From positions 1 through 6,606 of the forward strand of contig JALOSG010000150.1 in the NCBI GenBank assembly GCA_025458665.1: 6,606 bases of DNA. Direction: 5' to 3'. The stretch's first letter is position 1, and each line of letters starts with the position of its first letter. Below, in pieces: positions 1 through 4,917 of the stretch. A model generated the notes under the pieces. The model did no database searches. It was not told the DNA's origin and worked only from the letters and a program-made list of their open reading frames with translations. Position numbers and translations under genes: made by a program. The DNA is from Serpentinimonas sp. (GTDB lineage Bacteria; Pseudomonadota; Gammaproteobacteria; Burkholderiales; Burkholderiaceae_C).

Positions 1-1127
1 AGAGCTTTGCGTCTGCTTCGATCTCGGGAGGCGGTGTGCTGGGGGCTGGAACACTGACGATTCAGCCGGGCAGCTTCGACACTGCAGTTGCTTCGCCCTT
101 TCCGTTTACTGGAGCGGGAGCGCCGATCACGATCACGGTGAGCGCCACCGACACACTGGCGGATGTAGCCAGCAAGATCAATGATCTCAAAGGTGCCGTT
201 CAGGCAACCATTCTGAACGATGGCACTGGCGAGCGCCTGCTTCTTCGGTCCCGGGATACCGGGGTTGCTGCAGGCTTCGAGGTCAGCGTGGCAGACAGTG
301 ATGCCAATCTGGCCGATACAAGCGGTCTGTCCCGGCTGTTGAGTAACGGGCTAGGGAACAGCAGTTTGGTTACCCAGTATGCCGAGGATGCGCGTATCAC
401 CGTAAACAACAGCATCTCGGTCACCTCCGCATCAAACACTTTCACCAACGTGATTGCAGGCGTAACGCTGAACATTCCTAGCAGCGCCACTACAGGCCCG
501 ACGTCGGTGGCAGAGGTTCGCGTTGAGCCTAACCAAGAGAGTATCCGGACAGCAATCAACGGGTTCGTTGATGCCTTCAACAAACTCAACAGCTTTATTG
601 CAGAGGCTACGAAGTTTGACTCCGGGACAAGAACCGCTGGCCTTCTGCAAGCGGATAGTTTTGCTATCGGCATCCAGAGAAGCATCCGCGGAATTGTTCA
701 GTCGTCCACGGCAGGTTCCACCTTCGCCCGACTTTCGGAGGTTGGAGTTTCGATTCAACTGGACGGTAGCCTGTCCGTAGACTCCTCGAAGCTGAACGCC
801 GCTATCGCCCAGCCTGATGAACTACGCAATCTCTTTCGGGCAGACAACCAGAACGACCTCACGAACGGCGTCGGCTTGAAGATCAAGAAATTCGCGGATG
901 GGCTGCTCAATGCCGACGGCTTACTCAGGGTCCGGGAGGACTCATTGAAGAGATCGCTTGAGCGGAACAGCGAAGAGCAATTGCGCGTGAACGAAAAGGC
1001 AGCCCGTGCGGAGGCGGCATTGAACCGGCGCTACAGCGCGCTGGACGCGCAGCTGGCCAGTCTGACCGCGCTGAACAATTACGTTGCGCAACAGGTCACT
1101 ATGTGGAATAACCAGAAAAGAGAGTAG
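1..1127 (+). CDS. fliD: Flagellar filament cap protein FliD (hook-associated protein 2), 3' part only
   Basis: FliD forms the cap at the distal end of the flagellar filament and helps exported flagellin subunits fold into place. The frame is already open at base 3 and ends at a TAG at 1125-1127, giving 374 visible residues. FliD proteins are usually about 450-500 residues, so roughly the first 100 (N-terminal D0 part) are missing upstream. The visible part begins in a Gly/Ser-rich stretch followed by VLGAGTLTIQPG, then the Thr/Ser/Asn-rich domain typical of FliD. The C-terminus (about 930-1110) is a charged coiled coil ending in the family-typical pattern LNRRYSALDAQLASL followed by NNYVAQQV. 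An apparent GTG start at 36 is internal and should not be used. Base composition is lower in GC than fliF-fliH. The stop lies 67 bases before fliS, with no terminator between them but a sigma-28 promoter. Identification is firm; the start is outside the window. Confidence 0.93.
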   Translation, partial: SFASASISGGGVLGAGTLTIQPGSFDTAVASPFPFTGAGAPITITVSATDTLADVASKINDLKGAVQATILNDGTGERLLLRSRDTGVAAGFEVSVADSDANLADTSGLSRLLSNGLGNSSLVTQYAEDARITVNNSISVTSASNTFTNVIAGVTLNIPSSATTGPTSVAEVRVEPNQESIRTAINGFVDAFNKLNSFIAEATKFDSGTRTAGLLQADSFAIGIQRSIRGIVQSSTAGSTFARLSEVGVSIQLDGSLSVDSSKLNAAIAQPDELRNLFRADNQNDLTNGVGLKIKKFADGLLNADGLLRVREDSLKRSLERNSEEQLRVNEKAARAEAALNRRYSALDAQLASLTALNNYVAQQVTMWNNQKRE

Positions 1128-1140
1128 CGGTCAACAAACG

Positions 1141-1167
1141 TCAAGTTTTGGTGAGGCAGTCCGATAA
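1141..1167 (+). promoter_or_regulatory. Sigma-28 (FliA) promoter in front of fliS
   Basis: The -35 element TCAAGTTT (1141-1148) is followed by 11 bases and the -10 element TCCGATAA (1160-1167). The known FliA consensus is TAAAGTTT, 11 bases, GCCGATAA, so each octamer differs at one position and the spacing is exact. Transcription would start near 1174, about 20 bases before the fliS ATG. The promoter starts 13 bases after the fliD stop, so fliS can be expressed independently of fliD. This is a sequence match only; no transcript data are available. Confidence 0.82.
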
Positions 1168-1194
1168 TGAGACAAGAGACTAGAGGACGCGCGC

Positions 1195-1725
1195 ATGACC
1201 CCGAACCAACGTTTTGCTACCAAAGCCTACGCCAGCATTGGAATCCAGACTCGCGGGGCCGAGCGCGACCAGTACGAGCTCGCCTTGCTGATGTTTGAGG
1301 CTGTGATTGAGAACACCGCAGCCGCTCGTGGCGCGATCGAAGACGGTCAGACAGCGGCCAAGGCGCAGTTTCTGCACAAGGCAGTGCGCATTCTTCAGGA
1401 CGGGTTACGTACCAGCCTTGACCTGGAGAACGGCGGAGAGTTGGCAAACAACTTGGCGAGTCTTTACGATTATTGTGTTCTGCGTTTGACACAGGCCAAC
1501 GCAGAAAATGACGCTGCTGCGACTGCTGAAGTCATCGACCTGATCCGCCCCATAGCCGACGCCTGGAAGCAAATGCGCGAGCAGCCCCCTGTCGCGCCCA
1601 GCGCCCTGCCCACTGCTGCCGCAGCGGCAACGCCCGGCGACCCCACCCCGCCCACCAAAACCGCCTTCAGCGCAGGCAACCTCTACGGCAGCCGTCTGGG
1701 TGGCACTTTGCTGGTGGGTGCCTGA
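1195..1725 (+). CDS. fliS: Flagellin export chaperone FliS with a Pro/Ala-rich C-terminal extension
   Basis: FliS is a cytoplasmic chaperone that binds the C-terminal helix of flagellin and keeps it unpolymerised until export. The product is 176 residues. Residues 1-125 carry the FliS fold signatures: an N-terminal KAYASIGI segment, YELALLMFEAV at 27-37 (the usual LLYDGA-like helix), SLDLENGGELANNLASLYDY around 74-93, and a closing helix with PIADAWKQM around 119-127. Many FliS proteins are near 120-140 residues, so the region from about 130 to 176 is an extension. It consists of a Pro/Ala linker and then a Gly/Leu-rich end, NLYGSRLGGTLLVGA. The ATG at 1195 follows a weak purine run (AGAGGA near 1181-1186) and a sigma-28 promoter. 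GC content rises sharply near the start of the extension. A strong terminator follows the gene. The family call is firm; the role of the extension is unknown. Confidence 0.9.
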   Translation: MTPNQRFATKAYASIGIQTRGAERDQYELALLMFEAVIENTAAARGAIEDGQTAAKAQFLHKAVRILQDGLRTSLDLENGGELANNLASLYDYCVLRLTQANAENDAAATAEVIDLIRPIADAWKQMREQPPVAPSALPTAAAAATPGDPTPPTKTAFSAGNLYGSRLGGTLLVGA

Positions 1726-1770
1726 ACGCCCCAGCGTGCGCACCGATTCCAGGTGCCCCACCCTCCCCCC

Positions 1771-1804
1771 AACGCCCTTGCGCCACCCGCCCAAGGGCGT
1801 TTTT
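1771..1804 (+). terminator. Intrinsic terminator after fliS
   Basis: A perfect 10-base-pair stem is formed by AACGCCCTTG (1771-1780) and CAAGGGCGTT (1792-1801), with an 11-base loop. A run of five T residues (1800-1804) follows directly, partly inside the stem end. Stem and T-run together are the standard form of a Rho-independent terminator for rightward transcription. It lies 46 bases after the fliS stop and should isolate fliD-fliS transcription from the fliT genes. Confidence 0.85.
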
Positions 1805-1869
1805 GCCAGGGGCTCGGCTTAACCCCGAACAGGTGCAGTTTCACCCCGCTTACCCGGCTACCTGCGGGT

Positions 1870-1896
1870 TCAAGCCAGCGCCCACCGGGCCGATAA
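1870..1896 (+). promoter_or_regulatory. Sigma-28 (FliA) promoter in front of the first fliT
   Basis: The -35 octamer TCAAGCCA (1870-1877), an 11-base spacer, and a -10 octamer GCCGATAA (1889-1896) that matches the FliA consensus at all eight positions. The -35 half keeps only the TCAAG core. Transcription should start near 1902-1904. That coincides with the upstream ATG at 1904 and leaves a leader of about 42 bases to the ATG at 1946. The promoter sits after the fliS terminator, so this fliT has its own late-class expression. Confidence 0.83.
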
Positions 1897-1934
1897 AGAA
1901 CACATGACGCCCAGCACCGCACTACCCCCCACCC

Positions 1935-1940
1935 AGGAGG
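1935..1940 (+). promoter_or_regulatory. Strong ribosome binding site deciding the fliT-1 start
   Basis: AGGAGG is a full Shine-Dalgarno sequence ending five bases before the ATG at 1946. The in-frame ATG at 1904, 42 bases upstream, has only a weak AAAGAA stretch and would sit at the predicted transcription start. The site therefore selects 1946. Confidence 0.8.
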
Positions 1941-1945
1941 CTCTC

Positions 1946-2242
1946 ATGCAGCACTACCAAAGCCTGGCCCATTACAGCCAGCGCATGCACGAGGCCGCCC
2001 TGCTGAGCGACTGGGATACCGTGGCCGAGCTGGAGCAGGCTTGCCGCGCCACCTCTGAGGACCTGCAGGCCCTCAATCCGAAGGAGGCCACCGGAACCCT
2101 GACGCCCGCCCAACGTGCCCAGCGCCAACGGCTGCTGCTGTCCATCCTGCGGCACGACGCCGGGGTGCGCGCCCTGGCCGAGCCCTGGATGGCCGATGTG
2201 GGCGACATGCTGAACCCGGACCGTCCCTGGAAGCCGTGGTAA
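1946..2242 (+). CDS. fliT: FliT-like flagellar chaperone, first copy
   Basis: FliT is a small helical cytoplasmic chaperone for the cap protein FliD. In Salmonella it also binds the export ATPase complex and acts as an anti-FlhDC factor. From the ATG at 1946 the product is 98 residues, a normal FliT length. Family-type motifs are DWD at 22-24 with the following V-x-x-LE-x-AC (Cys33), then ILRHDA at 67-72 and LAEPW shortly after. The C-terminus ends in a Pro/Trp-rich tail, PDRPWKPW. The start at 1946 is preferred over the in-frame ATG at 1904 because it has a full AGGAGG and because the sigma-28 start point falls near 1904. The gene lies alone between the fliS terminator and the promoter of the second fliT copy. 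FliT is a poorly conserved family; the motifs and the position after fliD-fliS support the call. Confidence 0.82.
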   Translation: MQHYQSLAHYSQRMHEAALLSDWDTVAELEQACRATSEDLQALNPKEATGTLTPAQRAQRQRLLLSILRHDAGVRALAEPWMADVGDMLNPDRPWKPW

Positions 2243-2259
2243 GTACCCCCATGCCAAGG

Positions 2260-2286
2260 TCAAGTTCCACCGCATTTGGCCGATAC
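2260..2286 (+). promoter_or_regulatory. Sigma-28 (FliA) promoter in front of the second fliT
   Basis: The -35 octamer TCAAGTTC (2260-2267), 11 bases, and the -10 octamer GCCGATAC (2279-2286). The -10 matches the FliA consensus at seven of eight positions and the -35 at six of eight. Transcription should start near 2292-2294, leaving a leader of about 38 bases. The promoter lies entirely in the gap after fliT-1, 17 bases past its stop. Confidence 0.8.
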
Positions 2287-2330
2287 AACAGGCAAGTCTA
2301 GAATTTGCCCATTGCCCCGACGCCACATCC

Positions 2331-2633
2331 ATGAGCCTGACCCTGCTCGATTTCTACAAAGCCATTGAGGACACCAGCGCCCGCATGCTGGCTGCTGCCC
2401 ACATGGCCGACTGGGACGAGGTGGTTCGTCTGGAGGGTGCGTGCGCGGTGTTGATCGAGCAGTTGCGCGAACGCGGCAACGGCATCGATTTGTCGGCCGA
2501 GGAACGGGCCGAGAAGCACCGCATCATGATGACCATCCTGCGCCACGACGCGCAGATCCGGCATCTGGCCGAGCCGTTCATTGAAGAACTGGGCCAGCAG
2601 CTGGGGCAGACGGCGCCCAGCCAGTTGCACTGA
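2331..2633 (+). CDS. FliT-like flagellar chaperone, second copy
   Basis: A 100-residue protein of the same family as the preceding gene and a probable paralogue. Shared positions include a Tyr near the N-terminus (Y9), RM at 18-19, DWD at 27-29 followed by V-x-x-LE-x-AC (Cys38), ILRHDA at 69-74 and LAEP just after. Between Cys38 and ILRHDA it is three residues shorter than copy one. The C-termini are unrelated, so it is a diverged duplicate rather than a recent one. The ATG at 2331 is the only sensible start in frame after the promoter at 2260-2286, but no Shine-Dalgarno is visible before it, unlike copy one. It probably also serves FliD or another late export substrate, or FlhDC control. How the two copies divide the work cannot be read from sequence. 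It is convergent with fliE, with a 19-base gap between stop codons. Confidence 0.78.
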   Translation: MSLTLLDFYKAIEDTSARMLAAAHMADWDEVVRLEGACAVLIEQLRERGNGIDLSAEERAEKHRIMMTILRHDAQIRHLAEPFIEELGQQLGQTAPSQLH

Positions 2634-2646
2634 AGTCTTTCGGGCG

Positions 2647-2662
2647 GCAGGTTCAGACCTGC
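2647..2662. repeat. Short perfect inverted repeat between convergent fliT-2 and fliE
   Basis: GCAGGT (2647-2652) and ACCTGC (2657-2662) form a 6-base-pair stem with a four-base loop, TCAG. The fliE stop codon (2653-2655, minus strand) lies in the loop and the right arm encodes the last fliE residues. It could be a weak bidirectional stem-loop where the two transcripts meet. Neither side has a T-run, so I do not call it an intrinsic terminator. Confidence 0.4.
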
Positions 2663-3015
2663 ATGTTCATCACGTCGGTATACGCCTGCATCATGCGGTT
2701 GCGCACGTGCAGCGCAGCCTGGAAGCCAATCTGCGCTTTCTGCATGGCCAGCATGGTCTCTTCCAGGCTCACATTCGGGTTGCCCAGCTGTACCTGGTTC
2801 TGCAGTTCGCTGGAGCGGGCCTGGGCCGCGCTGATGTTGTTGAGCGCAGCGCGCATGGCATCGCCAAAGTTGGCGCCTGGCACTGCACCAGCGCCGCCAG
2901 CACCTTCCTCTGGAGCACCGCCCACGCGAGGCATGCCCTGGGCCACGCCGCCGGGCCGCAGGGCCGATGCCTGGGCTGCGCTGAGTGCACTGAGAGCGTT
3001 GAGTCGGAGGTCCAT
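2653..3015 (-). CDS. fliE: Flagellar hook-basal body protein FliE
   Basis: FliE links the MS ring (FliF) to the proximal rod and is among the first proteins exported by the flagellar type III system. The product is 120 residues, within the usual range of about 100-120. The N-terminus (MDLRLNALSALSAAQ) is followed by a Gly/Ala/Pro-rich flexible segment at about 20-48 and then two helical parts. The diagnostic C-terminus at 84-120 includes LEETMLAMQKAQIGFQAAL and ends RNRMMQAYTDVMNMQV, the strongly conserved FliE helix. The ATG at 3013-3015 is preceded on its strand by GAGGA (bases 3023-3027) at a spacing of seven. It is transcribed away from fliF, as in enteric bacteria, and converges on fliT-2. 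No sigma-28 promoter is seen upstream, which fits an earlier expression class. Confidence 0.95.
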   Translation of the reverse strand: MDLRLNALSALSAAQASALRPGGVAQGMPRVGGAPEEGAGGAGAVPGANFGDAMRAALNNISAAQARSSELQNQVQLGNPNVSLEETMLAMQKAQIGFQAALHVRNRMMQAYTDVMNMQV

Positions 3016-3051
3016 GGCTGCATCCTCAAGGGGACGGATTCGATGGACCTG

Positions 3052-3057
3052 ATGCTA
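3052..3057 (-). promoter_or_regulatory. Possible -10 hexamer for fliE
   Basis: On the minus strand this reads TAGCAT, four of six matches to TATAAT, 36 bases upstream of the fliE ATG. No good -35 accompanies it, as is common for activator-dependent class II flagellar promoters. It lies 41 bases from the centre of the candidate FlhDC site, matching the distance on the fliF side. Weak evidence on its own. Confidence 0.22.
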
Positions 3058-3076
3058 CGGCTGCCGGGGCTCAGAC

Positions 3077-3119
3077 TTGAATCGGAATAGCGGCACCGCC
3101 ACCGGCCTTTTCGCGCTTT
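3077..3119. promoter_or_regulatory. Candidate FlhDC-type binding site in the fliE-fliF divergent region
   Basis: The stretch GGAATAGCG (3084-3092) resembles the conserved core AAATAGCG of FlhD4C2 half-sites described in enterics. With an 11-base spacer, an opposite-facing segment at 3104-3119 matches the inverted half-site at about nine of 16 positions, including TTTC. The first half-site is poor outside its core. The position fits known class II logic, in which FlhDC sits upstream of the -35 region and activates the divergent basal-body operons. The match is partial and binding is inferred. Confidence 0.3.
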
Positions 3120-3138
3120 AGGCGGCGGGGGTGACTTC

Positions 3139-3144
3139 CATAAT
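3139..3144 (+). promoter_or_regulatory. Possible -10 hexamer for the fliFGH operon
   Basis: CATAAT matches TATAAT at five of six positions. No -35 match lies 17 bases upstream. The predicted start near 3151 would give a leader of roughly 45 bases to the ATG at 3197 and would exclude the GTG at 3131 as a start. Its distance to the candidate FlhDC site is mirrored by TAGCAT on the fliE side. Confidence 0.28.
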
Positions 3145-3196
3145 CACCCGACAGTTCACCCACCAACACGCCGGCGCCATGCTCCGGCTCTGGACC

Positions 3197-4897
3197 ATGA
3201 ATACTGCCGTTGCCGAGATCGACCTGCCCCCACCCCGCCCGAAGAACGCTCTGGCCGATGGCTTTTCGCGGCTGGACGCGGGAAAGAAGCTCATGCTGGG
3301 ACTGGGCTTGCTGGCGGTGCTGGCGGTGTTGCTGGCCATCTTTTTCATGGGCCGCCAGTCGGACTGGCGGGTGCTGTACGCCAACCTTTCCGACAAGGAC
3401 GGCGGGGCGGTGCTGGCGCAACTCTCCACCCTGAACATTCCGTACCGCCACGCCGAGGGCGGCACCGCCATTCTGGTGCCGGCCGACAAGGTGCACGACA
3501 CGCGCCTGCGCCTGGCCTCTCAGGGGCTGCCGCGTGGCTCCACGGTGGGCTTTGAGCTCATGGACAACTCGCCCCTGGGCATGACGCAGTTCCAGGAACG
3601 CCTGACTTTCCAGCGCGGGCTGGAAGGGGAACTGACGCGATCGATCACGTCGCTGGCCTCGGTGGCCGATGCGCGCGTCCACCTTGCGTTGCCCAACCAG
3701 AACGGCTTCTTCCGGGAACAGCAAAAGCCATCGGCCAGCGTGCTGCTGACTCTGCACGCCGGGCGCACCCTGGACCGCGCGCAGGTGGCAGGCATCGTAC
3801 ACCTGGTGGCCAGCAGCGTGCCCGAGCTGAACCCGCAGGCAGTGAGCGTGGTGGACCAGAACGGCAACCTGCTGGCCCCGCTGAACGAGGATGCCAACAG
3901 CATAGGCGCCGATTCGCGCCAGCTGCAGTACGTGCGCACGCTGGAGCAACTCTACGTGCAGCGCATCATGGACCTGCTGGAGCCGCTGGTGGGCCGCGAG
4001 AATGTACGCGCCCAGGTGACCGCCGATGTGGACTTCTCCCTGGTGGAGCAGACCAGCGAAGAGCACCGTCCCAACCAGAATGGCGAACCCAGCGCCGTGC
4101 GCAGCCAGCAGCTGGTGGAGGCTGGCGAAAGCGTAGGCGCGCTGAACACGCCCGGCGCACCCGGCGCCGTGACCAACCAGCCGCCTGGGCCCAATGCCGC
4201 ACCCATCAATGGCGAGGCGCAGGCGGTCGGGGTGAATGGCGCTGCGGCTGGCACGCTGGGCGCCAACGGGCGCCGTGAGCAGGTCATCAACTACGAGGTA
4301 GACCGCACGGTGCGGGTGACACGCAACTCCACCGGCAACATACGCCGCCTCAACGCCGCGGTGGTGGTGAACCACCGCACCGGCACCGACCCCCGCGGCA
4401 ACCCCACCACCACCCCGCTGCCCCCCGAGCAGATAGAGCAGATGACCGCTCTGGTGCGCGAGGCCATCGGCTTCAGCCCCGACCGGGGGGATTCCGTGAA
4501 CCTCATGAACGCCCCGTTCACCCGCCTGCCGGAAGCCGAAGCCGTGGAAGTAGCTTGGTGGAAGCAGCCCGATACGCTGGACCTGGCACGCAGCCTGGCG
4601 TGGCCCGCTGGCCTGCTGCTGCTGGGCTTGATTGTGTTCCTGGGCATGGTCCGCCCTGCCCTGAAAATGATGCAGCAGCCCGCGCTGGAAGCAACGCCCG
4701 CCGCACCTGGTGGCCAGCTCAACGCGGTGATTGACGACGACACCGAACGCCCTGCTCTGCCGGTTCCGGCGCAAAATGTCACCACGCCCGAAATGCTGCG
4801 GCTCGAAGATGCCAAGCGGCTGGCCCGTGAGAATCCGGTGGCGGTGGCCAACATCGTCAGTGGCTGGGTCAGCGGAGAGTCGAGCGCGACGGCCTGA
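3197..4897 (+). CDS. fliF: Flagellar MS-ring protein FliF
   Basis: FliF builds the MS ring in the inner membrane, the base for rod assembly, the export gate and the FliG rotor. From 3197 the product is 566 residues, typical for the family (about 550-580). A short cytoplasmic N-terminus is followed by a first membrane helix at about 32-51 (LMLGLGLLAVLAVLLAIFF). Next come the periplasmic ring-building motifs, with SDWRVLYANLSDKDGG, GSTVGFELMD, LTFQRGLEGELTRSI and VADARVHLALP. A Pro/Gly/Ala/Asn-rich insert lies at about 290-355 in the region of the third ring-building domain and collar. A second membrane helix spans about 467-486. The C-terminal tail has LARENPVAVANIVSGWVSGE, the FliG-binding pattern. 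Three in-frame starts exist (GTG 3131, ATG 3179, ATG 3197). None has a good Shine-Dalgarno, and 3197 gives a normal FliF N-terminus. It is the first gene of the fliFGH operon. Confidence 0.95.
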   Translation: MNTAVAEIDLPPPRPKNALADGFSRLDAGKKLMLGLGLLAVLAVLLAIFFMGRQSDWRVLYANLSDKDGGAVLAQLSTLNIPYRHAEGGTAILVPADKVHDTRLRLASQGLPRGSTVGFELMDNSPLGMTQFQERLTFQRGLEGELTRSITSLASVADARVHLALPNQNGFFREQQKPSASVLLTLHAGRTLDRAQVAGIVHLVASSVPELNPQAVSVVDQNGNLLAPLNEDANSIGADSRQLQYVRTLEQLYVQRIMDLLEPLVGRENVRAQVTADVDFSLVEQTSEEHRPNQNGEPSAVRSQQLVEAGESVGALNTPGAPGAVTNQPPGPNAAPINGEAQAVGVNGAAAGTLGANGRREQVINYEVDRTVRVTRNSTGNIRRLNAAVVVNHRTGTDPRGNPTTTPLPPEQIEQMTALVREAIGFSPDRGDSVNLMNAPFTRLPEAEAVEVAWWKQPDTLDLARSLAWPAGLLLLGLIVFLGMVRPALKMMQQPALEATPAAPGGQLNAVIDDDTERPALPVPAQNVTTPEMLRLEDAKRLARENPVAVANIVSGWVSGESSATA

Positions 4898-4917
4898 GGC
4901 GCCAGAGGACAAGCACC

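Noticed and set aside
1845..1869. Short GC-rich hairpin options just upstream of the fliT-1 promoter.
   Set aside because: Stems of five base pairs with competing pairings in GC-rich DNA are expected by chance, and there is no T-run.
1683..1922. A 79-codon minus-strand frame in the fliS-fliT gap.
   Set aside because: It runs through the terminator and the sigma-28 promoter and has a Trp/Gly/Arg-rich product and no ribosome binding site that I can support.
2581..3090. Plus-strand open frames across fliE.
   Set aside because: They are antisense to a confidently recognised fliE, and the translations are Cys/Arg/His-rich with no family character.
3080..3130. A sigma-28 promoter for fliE on the minus strand, starting from TAAAGCGC.
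   Set aside because: At the required 11-base spacing the -10 position reads TGGCGGTG, far from GCCGATAA. A TCCGATTC nearby has no -35 at the right distance.
3131..3196. Upstream GTG (3131) and ATG (3179) as fliF starts.
   Set aside because: They would add 22 or 6 atypical residues before a normal FliF N-terminus, and neither has a Shine-Dalgarno. The GTG would also lie upstream of the possible transcription start near 3151. Not fully excluded.
3071..4912. A 613-codon open frame on the minus strand covering all of fliF.
   Set aside because: It is an antisense shadow of fliF caused by high third-position GC. The translation is His/Gln/Gly/Arg-rich without domain character, while the plus strand encodes a complete, motif-rich FliF.
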